The position numbers and the translations under genes are program-made. Under the pieces are notes generated by a model. The model did not search any database, was not told where the DNA came from, and saw only the letters and a list, made by a program, of their open reading frames with translations. From the NCBI GenBank assembly GCA_030018895.1, contig JASEHM010000031.1, forward strand, positions 1 to 8,509: 8,509 nt of DNA, written 5' to 3'. Shown one piece after another: positions 1 through 5,854 of this stretch; within the stretch, counting starts at the first letter, position 1, and every line of letters starts with the position of its first letter. Source of the DNA: Candidatus Omnitrophota bacterium (lineage in GTDB: Bacteria > Omnitrophota > Gorgyraeia > Gygaellales > Profunditerraquicolaceae).

Positions 1-222
1 CCTGCTGATATTCAAATTTGCCTGGTTGGTAATTTTAACAAAGAAACAGTAAGCAGCGCGCAATTTGACGCGTTAATCAAATTAATCAACGTTTTGCGCG
101 AGCAATATAATGTGCCGATACGCAATATAAGAAGACACAAAGACATTGAAGGCAAAATTACCGAATGTCCGGGCGCTAACTTTCCATTCGAGAGGCTCAT
201 AGTGGAATTAAAGAAATCTTGA
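1..222 (+). CDS. N-acetylmuramoyl-L-alanine amidase (Amidase_2/PGRP type), C-terminal fragment
   Basis: The first reading frame is open from the window edge to TGA at 220-222 and gives 73 residues. They match the C-terminal part of the zinc amidase fold shared by Amidase_2 and peptidoglycan recognition proteins. A core strand reads ICLVGNFN (residues 6-13). A helix of the type AQFDALIKLI follows (20-29), and then the segment RRHKDIEGKITECPG (44-58). His46 and Cys56 of the fragment are the expected zinc ligands. Enzymes of this family cut the amide bond between N-acetylmuramic acid and L-alanine in peptidoglycan. The first zinc histidine and any signal peptide lie to the left of the window. 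The following cell-wall gene begins 56 nt downstream on the same strand, so it may be the first visible member of the operon. Family assignment is firm; the cellular role (recycling, remodelling or lysis) cannot be told. Confidence 0.85.
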   Translation, partial: PADIQICLVGNFNKETVSSAQFDALIKLINVLREQYNVPIRNIRRHKDIEGKITECPGANFPFERLIVELKKS

Positions 223-278
223 TTTTGAGACAAGAGAAGTTACCTGTATCGTTAAGGTATATTAAAATGAGGTGGCGC

Positions 279-1226
279 ATGAAGAAGGTAATACTTGCAA
301 TCATAATTTTATTTGCGTTTATCAATGTAGGTTATGCTGAGTCTAAACAAGCGAAAGAGATAAGAAGAGAAAAAGAATTAAAGGAGCTCCAGAAGCGTTT
401 TGAATGGTGGCCTACGGATGCCAAGCCAGGGCCTATTAAGGATCCTGAGCGTGGCGGTTACTGGTGGTGGCCTACAGAGCCCGGAAAGATTAAACCATGG
501 GGTAACCGTGGCTACGTATATGTTTACAAGATTATTTTTGACTATAAGGAAGAAGAATTACCGCCTCCCAAGCCAAAAGAATTACGTCCCTCATTGCTTA
601 TCAAGAAAATTATCAAGAATGTTAAAATTTATTTTGATTATGACAGCGCGGTTATCAGAGATGATGCGCGAAAGATCCTTTTAAGTGCCGTAGGCACTCT
701 CAAACGTAATCCTGAAGCCAGTATTTTGATCACCGGAAACTGCGACAGAAGGGGCTCAGAAGCATATAACGAAAAATTAGGCAGGCGCCGCGGGGATTCC
801 GTCAAGAAATTCATGCTTGAAAACGGTATTGGGGAAGAGAGGATTCGCATCATAAGCCGGGGAAAGCTTGATGCTGTCGCCCCTCTGTCAAACCTTGTTG
901 GCATGCAGAAAGACAGAAACGCGCAATTTGTGATTGCCGAGGTTGAAGAAGTAATGCTTCCATATCCGGGAGAACCGGAAATCCCGGAGGCAAAGAAAAT
1001 TGAAGAGGGGAAGTTCCTTGTGGAAGAGGAAAAGAAGATAGAAAGTGAGGTTAGGGTTCAGACAAGGGAGTATGTGATTCAAAAGGGAGACAGTCTTTCT
1101 AAGATTGCCAAAGAGCAGATGGGAGGCGCTCATCGCTGGAAATATCTTTATGAACTGAATAGAGATGTGATTAAGGATCCCAATAAACTAAAGCCGGGAA
1201 AGAAGATAGTGATTCCAGTTGAATAA
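279..1226 (+). CDS. Secreted OmpA-family peptidoglycan-binding protein with C-terminal LysM domain
   Basis: The 315-residue protein starts at ATG 279, chosen because GAGGTG lies just upstream and the signal peptide then begins MKKVILAIII and ends near GYA (residue 20). TTG 219 and ATG 267 are in-frame alternatives that would spoil the signal peptide. Residues 41-79 form a tryptophan-rich twofold repeat (WWPT at 43-46 and 63-66). Residues 115-222 are an OmpA/Pal domain: it opens IYFDYDSAVI and contains GNCDRRGS, close to the Pal motif. Asp156 and Arg171 sit where the family grips diaminopimelate. Residues 264-313 are a LysM domain (YVIQKGDSLSKIA to KPGKKIVIP), which binds glycan chains. There is no lipobox, so it should be a soluble periplasmic protein bound to the wall through two domains. 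A structural or scaffolding role in envelope integrity is inferred. Confidence 0.88.
   Translation: MKKVILAIIILFAFINVGYAESKQAKEIRREKELKELQKRFEWWPTDAKPGPIKDPERGGYWWWPTEPGKIKPWGNRGYVYVYKIIFDYKEEELPPPKPKELRPSLLIKKIIKNVKIYFDYDSAVIRDDARKILLSAVGTLKRNPEASILITGNCDRRGSEAYNEKLGRRRGDSVKKFMLENGIGEERIRIISRGKLDAVAPLSNLVGMQKDRNAQFVIAEVEEVMLPYPGEPEIPEAKKIEEGKFLVEEEKKIESEVRVQTREYVIQKGDSLSKIAKEQMGGAHRWKYLYELNRDVIKDPNKLKPGKKIVIPVE
399..515 (+). repeat. Two-copy tryptophan-rich repeat within the OmpA-LysM gene
   Basis: Two tandem units of about 20 codons lie just after the signal peptide region. Both carry WWPT followed by an acidic/proline/glycine stretch and end in GGY or RGY. The 11-base string TGGTGGCCTAC occurs exactly twice, at 405-415 and 465-475, 60 bases apart, which fixes the unit at 20 residues. 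It looks like an internal duplication. Confidence 0.7.
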
Positions 1227-1245
1227 GCTCGGTATTTCTTAAGAG

Positions 1246-1896
1246 ATGATTAAAACGCTTGTTTACATATTAGTCGGCCTAGTTGTTATTGTTATGTTCT
1301 ATACACCTGCGCGTAATTATATGAACAATCTTTTTCTAAGAGATAAGGCTCAGCTAAAAGAGGAGCAGATTATCGGAACAGTTTCAGGATATAGCCCGCG
1401 CGTGGAGGAAATACAGAGGATTTTAAAAGACGCGCATTTTGATCCCGGCCCTGCTGATGGGGTAATGGGCAGCCGGACCCGCAAGGCAATCAGGGATTTC
1501 CAGAAAGAAAAAGGCCTCTGGCCGAGCGGCAAAGTAGATTCAAAGACTTGGCTTGAATTAAGCCGGGAAAAAGAAGCGCTTAAGAAAGAGACGGCTGCGC
1601 AGCCTTTGATTTTTCCTTCTGAAGAGCATCAGCGCGACATAAGGCCTGAGGAAGAAATTGCAAGAATTAGAGAGCCTCAGGAGAAAACGGCAAAAGCAAA
1701 GCTCCCCCAAGACAGGAAAAAGCAAATTCAAATTGCCTTACAAAAGGCTGGTTTTTATAAGGGAAAGATTGACGGCAAGATAGGCCCGCAGACAAAAGAG
1801 GCGATTAAGGCATTTCAAAAAGCCAAAGGCTTAAAAGTAGACGGTACTGTGGGTACCAAAACTTGGGCTGAGTTAAATAAATATTTGAAAGAGTGA
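1246..1896 (+). CDS. Membrane-anchored protein with two PG_binding_1 domains
   Basis: The 216-residue protein has one N-terminal hydrophobic segment (residues 4-19) with no clear cleavage or lipobox motif, so it is probably an inner-membrane anchor with the rest in the periplasm. Two PG_binding_1 domains follow, at about 52-106 (IQRILKDAHFDPGPADGVMG) and 157-213 (IQIALQKAGFYKGKIDGKIG). Each shows the hallmark pattern A-G-F-Y-x-G-x-x-D-G-x-x-G-x-x-T-x-x-A-I-x-x-F-Q. A charged linker rich in Glu, Lys and Pro separates them. The domain binds peptidoglycan and usually targets a hydrolase; here no catalytic domain is attached, so it may tether the wall or present partner enzymes of the same operon. 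ATG 1246 has only a weak ribosome site (AAGAG directly next to it), which suggests coupling to the gene ending 19 nt upstream. The second domain is closely related to that of the lipoprotein gene at 2703. Confidence 0.85.
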   Translation: MIKTLVYILVGLVVIVMFYTPARNYMNNLFLRDKAQLKEEQIIGTVSGYSPRVEEIQRILKDAHFDPGPADGVMGSRTRKAIRDFQKEKGLWPSGKVDSKTWLELSREKEALKKETAAQPLIFPSEEHQRDIRPEEEIARIREPQEKTAKAKLPQDRKKQIQIALQKAGFYKGKIDGKIGPQTKEAIKAFQKAKGLKVDGTVGTKTWAELNKYLKE

Positions 1897-1899
1897 GCG

Positions 1900-2718
1900 A
1901 TGCAAAAGGCAACACTATTTTTATTTCTATTCTTGCTTTTTTTGACGGATGCAGCCGCGCAAAAGATACTGTTATCACAACAGGAGATTCAGCAGATTGG
2001 TAAAAGAGTTTTTGAGAATGAATGTGCTTCAAAAGATGAAAATTTGATTGCTTGGAATGAAGGCGAGGATTTTTTGTCTCTGGGCATCGGGCATTTTATT
2101 TGGCATCCAAAGAACAGCAAAGTGCTTTTTGAGGGTAGTTTTATAAAGTTTCTTGAATACGCCAAAACCTCAGGTGAGAAAATCCCGGCCTGGCTGGATA
2201 GAAAACCGTTTCCTGCGTGCCCCTGGATTTCGCGCAATAATTTCTTAAGCGTGCAAAACGACCGGCATTTGATAGAGCTAAAAGATTTTTTAATAAAAAC
2301 AAAACCTCTACAGGCTGCTTTTATTGTGAAAAGATTGGAAGATGCTTTGCCGGTAATTTTAAAGCATGCGTCTGAAAGTAACTGCGAGAAGATAAGTTTG
2401 CAGCTTGATCGTCTCATGTCTACACCTTCAGGGGTTTATGCGCTGGCGGATTACGTTAATTTCAAAGGGCTTGGAATAGCGTCGTCTGAAAAGCATCAAG
2501 GTAAAGGCTGGGGATTGCTTCAAGTCTTGAAAGGGATGAAAGACGAAAACGAAGCCCCGAATACTGTTGGAGAATTTGCGCGGTCGGCAAATGCCGTGCT
2601 TGAGAACCGCATAAACAATTCTCCTTCAAGTCGGAATGAGCAAAGATGGCTGCCGGGTTGGCAGAAAAGGGTTAATTCGTACCTTAAAAAGGAGGAGGTA
2701 ACATGTTTACAAAAATGA
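1900..2718 (+). CDS. Exported lysozyme-like protein of an uncharacterised family
   Basis: The 272-residue protein begins with a signal peptide (about residues 1-20, ending AAA before Gln21). I know it only as a conserved hypothetical type, not a named enzyme. The mature N-terminus contains FENECAS (38-44), WNEGEDF (52-58) and SLGIGHF (60-66). A glutamate followed some 20 residues later by a G-I-G-H motif recalls lysozyme-type muramidases, where a catalytic Glu precedes a G-x-G-H strand. Glu41 would be the candidate catalytic residue. Residues 178-210 (GVYALADYVNFKG, then GWGLLQVL) look like a second conserved block. Its place inside a wall-remodelling operon supports a peptidoglycan-cleaving role, but that is inference. 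It starts 3 nt after the previous stop and its last 16 bases overlap the next gene. Confidence 0.65.
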   Translation: MQKATLFLFLFLLFLTDAAAQKILLSQQEIQQIGKRVFENECASKDENLIAWNEGEDFLSLGIGHFIWHPKNSKVLFEGSFIKFLEYAKTSGEKIPAWLDRKPFPACPWISRNNFLSVQNDRHLIELKDFLIKTKPLQAAFIVKRLEDALPVILKHASESNCEKISLQLDRLMSTPSGVYALADYVNFKGLGIASSEKHQGKGWGLLQVLKGMKDENEAPNTVGEFARSANAVLENRINNSPSSRNEQRWLPGWQKRVNSYLKKEEVTCLQK

Positions 2719-3104
2719 TTTTAGTTGTTTTTCTTGTTTTTGCTTTAGCTGGATGCGCTACAGGTTCTAAGAAACAGGCCGTTCAGTCACGGCCGGTGGT
2801 ATCTGAAAAGCCTCAGAAAACATATCAACAAGAGTCAGATTATGACTATGATAATACCTGGCCGTCTGAGAGCTATGAAAAACCGGCAAAGAAAGCCTAT
2901 TCTGAGCCAGCGATACAATTAAGCCTAGGGCAGATTCAACGGGCATTGAAAAACGCAGGTTTCTATCAAGGCCCTATTGACGGTAAAATTGGGCCTAAGA
3001 CCAAAGAGGCAATTGTAAAGTTTCAGAAAGCCAAAGGCCTTAAGGCTGATGGAATTGTTGGGAAAAGGACTTCAGCAGCATTAAATAAATATTTATCACA
3101 ATGA
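2703..3104 (+). CDS. Peptidoglycan-binding (PG_binding_1) lipoprotein
   Basis: The 133-residue protein has a type II signal peptide with lipobox LAGC, so Cys18 would be lipidated. A low-complexity, Tyr/Ser/Pro-rich spacer (20-70) leads to one PG_binding_1 domain at 75-131 (IQRALKNAGFYQGPIDGKIG). The domain is closely similar to the second one of the protein encoded at 1246, pointing to duplication within the operon. ATG 2703 is supported by a strong Shine-Dalgarno, AAGGAGGAGGT, ending at 2699 within the end of the previous gene. Its stop overlaps the next start in an ATGA arrangement at 3101-3104. It probably links a membrane to the peptidoglycan, or helps position the serine hydrolase encoded next. 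Confidence 0.88.
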   Translation: MFTKMILVVFLVFALAGCATGSKKQAVQSRPVVSEKPQKTYQQESDYDYDNTWPSESYEKPAKKAYSEPAIQLSLGQIQRALKNAGFYQGPIDGKIGPKTKEAIVKFQKAKGLKADGIVGKRTSAALNKYLSQ

Positions 3105-4030
3105 AAATGAAGACAAAGAAAATAATCCTTTTCATAACAATAGTTCTCTTTTTAGGCATTGGAGGATATTTTGGCCAGCAGTATTATGCAAAATTTCAAA
3201 AAGCCGAACAAGAGCGGATTTTATATGAAACACGAAAAGCTGCCTGGCAGGAACTACAACAGCGCCTCAAGGTTGAAATAAGCCAGTTTAAGGGCGAAGC
3301 AGGGATTGTTATTAAAGACCTGGAAACCGGCTGGGAATTCTCTTACGAGAAGACTAAACTGTTTCCCTCGGCAAGCCTGGCTAAGATTCCCCTTATGGCG
3401 ACATGTTTTTGGGCAGCTGGCCAAGGACGTATTAAACTCGACCGCAACATAGCTTTAAAGTCATCGGATAAACTCACCGGTTCAGGAGTTTTGAAAGATA
3501 TGCCTGCAGACACTACTTTCAGCGTGGAGAGGCTCATCGGCCTTATGATTTACGACAGTGATAACACTGCTACTAATGTAGTTACAAACTTGCTTGGTAT
3601 TGATTATTTGAATAAGGTGTTTAGGGCTTTTGGCTTGAAGAATACAGATCTATCTCGAAAAATAGCCGATTACCATTCACGGGATAAGGGCATCGAGAAT
3701 TATACGACAGCCGAGGACATGGCTTTATTGCTGGATAACATATACCGCAGGATTCTTGGTAATAAATCTGTTTCGGATCAATGCATATCCATGCTGAAAT
3801 TGACACGCCTGAACGACCGCATTCCCAAGTATTTACCGGTTGATATAACTATTGCGCATAAGACCGGCCTTGAGAAAGAGGTTTGCCATGACGCAGGCAT
3901 AGTCTTTACTCGTAAGGGCGATTTTATCATTGTCGTATTAACGAAGCATGCTAATTCAAACAGCGCGCCTTCTAAAGAATTTATCGCAAGGATATCATTG
4001 TATACTTATAAATATTTTGAACAATTATGA
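3101..4030 (+). CDS. Membrane-anchored class A beta-lactamase-fold serine hydrolase
   Basis: The 309-residue protein has an uncleaved-looking N-terminal membrane segment (about 6-25), a short coiled stretch and a penicillin-recognising serine hydrolase domain from about residue 55. The three active-site motifs are present in order: SLAK (Ser92 to Lys95), SDN (153-155) and KTG (254-256). The omega-loop region before TTAEDMALLL (202-211) lacks the E-x-x-L-N motif that carries the water-activating glutamate in true class A beta-lactamases. This makes efficient beta-lactam hydrolysis doubtful. A role on peptidoglycan peptides (carboxypeptidase, endopeptidase or transpeptidase-like) fits the neighbours better; this is inference. 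The start overlaps the preceding stop by 4 nt (ATGA), so translation is probably coupled. ATG 3107 is a possible alternative start. Confidence 0.85.
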   Translation: MKMKTKKIILFITIVLFLGIGGYFGQQYYAKFQKAEQERILYETRKAAWQELQQRLKVEISQFKGEAGIVIKDLETGWEFSYEKTKLFPSASLAKIPLMATCFWAAGQGRIKLDRNIALKSSDKLTGSGVLKDMPADTTFSVERLIGLMIYDSDNTATNVVTNLLGIDYLNKVFRAFGLKNTDLSRKIADYHSRDKGIENYTTAEDMALLLDNIYRRILGNKSVSDQCISMLKLTRLNDRIPKYLPVDITIAHKTGLEKEVCHDAGIVFTRKGDFIIVVLTKHANSNSAPSKEFIARISLYTYKYFEQL

Positions 4031-4046
4031 TAATGGAGGTTTGCGC

Positions 4047-4721
4047 ATGAAGACAAAAATTGCAATTATCATGTTTTTGGCGGTATTCACAATGTCCGGA
4101 TGCGCCTATATTCAAAAGGCCAAGAGGACAGATGAGATGGAGATAGAGAACGCCAATCTAAGAAAGAAGATTGCCCAGTTAGAAAAAGACAAGGCCAAAG
4201 AAGTCAAGCGGGTGTATGAGCAAAAAGACAAAGAACTTTCAGATCTGGAACGGGCAAAGCAGGAACTTGAAGAATCGCTTAAGAAAGAGATTGGGGAGTA
4301 TAAGGCAAAGCTGCAAATGACCGAACGAGGGCTGGTGATCACTTTTGTTTCCGAGATATTCTTTGATTCAGGTAAGGATAAAGTAAAAGAGGATGGTAAG
4401 GTTACGCTTAATAAGGTCGCCGAAGTTTTAAATAGGGATGTGCCGAATTCTGGGGTAGCGGTTGAAGGGCATACCGATAATGACCCGATAAAGTATTCAG
4501 GATGGAAGTCGAACTGGGAGCTTTCTTCCGGCCGCGCATTGGCAGTTGTGCATTATCTTGCTGATGAATGCAAAGTCCAGCCGCAAAGGCTCTCGGCGAA
4601 CGGATACGGAGAGTATCATCCGGTAGCGCTAAATGACACGCCACAGAATAAACAGAAGAACAGGAGAGTGGAAATCGTAATTTTGCCGTCTAAGGTAAGC
4701 AAGGTAAAAGCCGAGCGATAA
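4047..4721 (+). CDS. OmpA/MotB-type peptidoglycan-binding lipoprotein with coiled coil
   Basis: The 224-residue protein starts at ATG 4047, preceded by GGAGGT (4035-4040); an in-frame ATG at 3948 would bury the signal peptide. The signal peptide ends in lipobox MSGC (Cys19). Residues 27-92 are almost entirely charged and heptad-like, a predicted coiled coil. Residues 96-213 form an OmpA C-terminal domain with GHTDNDPI (141-148), SNWELSSGRA (155-164) and NRRVEI (205-210). Asp144 and Arg163 are the expected diaminopimelate contacts. The SNWELS version is typical of MotB/OmpA-type lipoproteins. The coiled coil probably acts as a spacer or oligomerisation arm between outer membrane and wall. It starts 16 nt after the serine hydrolase stop and closes the wall gene run. 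Confidence 0.88.
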   Translation: MKTKIAIIMFLAVFTMSGCAYIQKAKRTDEMEIENANLRKKIAQLEKDKAKEVKRVYEQKDKELSDLERAKQELEESLKKEIGEYKAKLQMTERGLVITFVSEIFFDSGKDKVKEDGKVTLNKVAEVLNRDVPNSGVAVEGHTDNDPIKYSGWKSNWELSSGRALAVVHYLADECKVQPQRLSANGYGEYHPVALNDTPQNKQKNRRVEIVILPSKVSKVKAER

Positions 4722-4737
4722 AAAAATGAAGCACAAG

Positions 4738-4747
4738 AAAGGAGGTG
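4738..4747 (+). promoter_or_regulatory. Extended Shine-Dalgarno-like sequence without an adjacent start codon
   Basis: AAAGGAGGTG is a ten-base complement to the usual 3' end of 16S rRNA. No ATG, GTG or TTG follows within the next dozen bases, so it does not serve an evident gene. GGAG at 4741-4744 can also pair with CTCC at 4748-4751 across a three-base loop. It lies 64 nt ahead of the next real start at 4812, which has its own AGGAGGG. It also sits inside a 17-codon ORF (4726-4779). Function unknown. Confidence 0.4.
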
Positions 4748-4811
4748 CTCCGGAAAACTCAAAGGCACATACTGTTTAATTATTAACCAATTTAAATAGG
4801 AGGGTAGCGCG

Positions 4812-5204
4812 ATGAAAAGAGTTATTTTTGCAGTAATTTTAGCTATCACCACATCAATATTTTTTGTTTCGCAGCCATATGCGATGGAGCGCAGGCCTGC
4901 TGCTTCAAAAAGCCAGCAGAAAAAAGCTGCGCCAACTATTCTTAAGGCAAGCGGCAAGGTAAGCGGTTATAGCTGGTCAAATTCTACGATTACTGTTTCC
5001 GTAAGTAGCGGTTCCCCAATTACCATTTCAGCGGACAAGGATACTTCTATTAAAAAAGCAGGGAAAGCTATCAAGTTTACAGAACTAAAATCTGGAGATA
5101 CAGTTACGGTTACGTATGAAGCCAAAAGAAGTGTTAATGCCGCAAAATCTATTATAGTAGAAGCAAAATCTGTCTCAGGCACTACTAAGACTAAGAAACG
5201 CTAA
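4812..5204 (+). CDS. Secreted basic protein, DUF5666-like, function unknown
   Basis: The 130-residue protein has a clear signal peptide (MKRVIFAVIL to about residue 24, QPYA) and an AGGAGGG ribosome site starting at 4799. The mature part begins with a Lys/Ala/Gln-rich segment (25-45) and then shows alternating hydrophobic and polar residues suggesting a small beta-barrel: ASGKVSGYS (46-54), TITVSVSSG (59-67), TSIKKAGKAI (78-87), LKSGDTVTVTY (92-102) and AKSIIVEAK (111-119). The pattern 'GKVSGYS..ITIS.DKDTSI..AG..I.FT.LK.GDTVTVTYE' resembles small secreted OB-like or DUF5666-type proteins, but I cannot assign a ligand. The tail is very basic (TKTKKR). It lies 90 nt after the wall operon and may be transcribed with it or alone. 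Confidence 0.75.
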   Translation: MKRVIFAVILAITTSIFFVSQPYAMERRPAASKSQQKKAAPTILKASGKVSGYSWSNSTITVSVSSGSPITISADKDTSIKKAGKAIKFTELKSGDTVTVTYEAKRSVNAAKSIIVEAKSVSGTTKTKKR

Positions 5205-5257
5205 GCATTATCTTAGGCAAGGCGGGGCAGTTTTTCATTGAAAGGAGCCAGGACAAA

Positions 5258-5443
5258 ATGGCAAAAAACACAAGTAAAGTTTTATCAAAACAAGCGGAAC
5301 CTGCTTGCACTTCCGGAGCATTATGCGAAGAGATACAAAAGAAAGCGTATTATATTTGGGAAGCAGAAGGCAAGCCCAGCGGCAAAGATTGGGATATATG
5401 GCTTAGGGCGGAAAAAGAAGTCTGTGCTGCCGTTAAAAAATAG
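5258..5443 (+). CDS. DUF2934 family mini-protein (copy 1, intact)
   Basis: The 61-residue cytoplasmic protein starts at ATG 5258 behind AAAGGAG (5241-5247). Residues 22-57 match the DUF2934 pattern: a helix around EEIQKKAYYIWEAEGKP followed by GKDWDIWLRAEKE. DUF2934 proteins are small helical proteins without known function. A damaged second copy lies at 7064-7255. The two share a 26-base exact match (5384-5409 and 7190-7215), so they are recent enough paralogs to align at the nucleotide level. The two copies bracket the small membrane protein and exchanger block. Confidence 0.82.
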   Translation: MAKNTSKVLSKQAEPACTSGALCEEIQKKAYYIWEAEGKPSGKDWDIWLRAEKEVCAAVKK

Positions 5444-5448
5444 TTTTC

Positions 5449-5476
5449 TTGCGCGATATCATCCCGAGGATATTAT
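5449..5476 (+). promoter_or_regulatory. Possible sigma70-type promoter for the membrane protein block
   Basis: TTGCGC at 5449-5454 and TATTAT at 5471-5476 are separated by 16 bases. This gives 3 of 6 and 5 of 6 matches to the usual -35 and -10 boxes. It falls in the 88-base gap between the DUF2934 gene and the 53-aa ORF and would place the transcript start near 5483, ahead of the hairpin at 5502-5523. The match is only moderate and the organism's consensus is unknown. Confidence 0.3.
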
Positions 5477-5501
5477 TCATCTTTGTTAATAAACACAAGG
5501 G

Positions 5502-5523
5502 TCCGGAGAGATTACGCTTCGGA
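5502..5523 (+). promoter_or_regulatory. Hairpin covering the ribosome binding site of the 53-aa gene
   Basis: TCCGGAG (5502-5508) can pair with CTTCGGA (5517-5523) to give seven base pairs, one of them G-U, around an eight-base loop. The last three bases of the stem are the first part of GGAGG (5521-5525), the Shine-Dalgarno of the gene starting at 5532. Such a stem would reduce ribosome access unless melted or displaced. Whether a ligand, protein or temperature acts on it is unknown. Confidence 0.4.
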
Positions 5524-5531
5524 GGATTTGG

Positions 5532-5693
5532 ATGGTCGGGCCGCCATTTAGCAAAATATGCTGGATGGCATTTTTTATTGAGAGGGTAAGAAAAGTGGAC
5601 AAAGAAATGCGGTTTATCTTTATTGTAATCGGAATCTGCATTTTAGCTGGAATATTATGCGTAATTTTTGCAGTTACTCATAATATCAGATAG
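5532..5693 (+). CDS. Small one-helix membrane protein (53 aa), unknown
   Basis: ATG 5532 follows GGAGG at 5521-5525 with a six-base spacer, a good initiation signal. The 53-residue product starts MVGPPFSKICWMAFF, has a charged stretch (ERVRKVDKEMR, 17-27) and one strong hydrophobic segment (FIFIVIGICILAGILCVIFA, 28-47). In-frame ATG 5565 and GTG 5595 would give 42 or 32 residues and keep the membrane segment. I do not recognise a family. It is the first of three consecutive tiny membrane proteins that lead into the exchanger gene on the same strand, so an accessory role to that transporter is possible. Confidence 0.55.
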   Translation: MVGPPFSKICWMAFFIERVRKVDKEMRFIFIVIGICILAGILCVIFAVTHNIR

Positions 5694-5703
5694 GAGGAGG
5701 ACA

Positions 5704-5841
5704 TTGAAACTGAGCGGATGGATTTTTATGATTATATCGTGGGGTTTTATTATCAGTATGGCTATATTTTGTTTTAGCCGCATATTCAAAAAAGGCCTTG
5801 GCGGAGAGGATTCTAAGACGCTAAAGAGACTTAAAAAATAG
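5704..5841 (+). CDS. Small one-helix membrane protein (45 aa), transporter-associated type
   Basis: TTG 5704 follows AGGAGGAGG (5692-5700), which overlaps the stop of the preceding gene. The 45-residue product begins MKLSGWIFMIISWGFIIS, continues as one hydrophobic helix to about residue 25 and ends in a basic tail (FSRIFKK, then KTLKRLKK). The pattern GWIF-I-SWG-II followed by FCF and a basic tail resembles small hypothetical proteins I associate with genes just upstream of sodium-coupled transporters; I cannot verify this here. The codon-level reading is clean and spacing is operon-like: 10 nt from the previous gene and 13 nt to the next. Confidence 0.65.
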   Translation: MKLSGWIFMIISWGFIISMAIFCFSRIFKKGLGGEDSKTLKRLKK

Positions 5842-5854
5842 AGGAGCTACAAAA

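Noticed and set aside
219..278. Upstream in-frame starts (TTG 219, ATG 267) for the OmpA-LysM gene
   Set aside because: They would add a polar stretch before a good signal peptide, and TTG 219 overlaps the stop of the amidase without a ribosome site. ATG 279 has GAGGTG just ahead.
4726..4779. A 17-codon ORF after the OmpA lipoprotein as a real gene
   Set aside because: It has no ribosome site at a usable distance and no recognisable peptide features. It is kept only as part of the orphan Shine-Dalgarno observation.
5201..5216. CTAAG/CTTAG inverted repeat after the secreted protein gene as a terminator
   Set aside because: The stem has only five pairs, it includes the stop codon and no T run follows directly.
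5238..5489. 83-codon frame overlapping the intact DUF2934 gene
   Set aside because: It is an out-of-frame reading of the DUF2934 gene with a very basic, low-information product; the DUF2934 frame has the conserved domain and the correct ribosome site.
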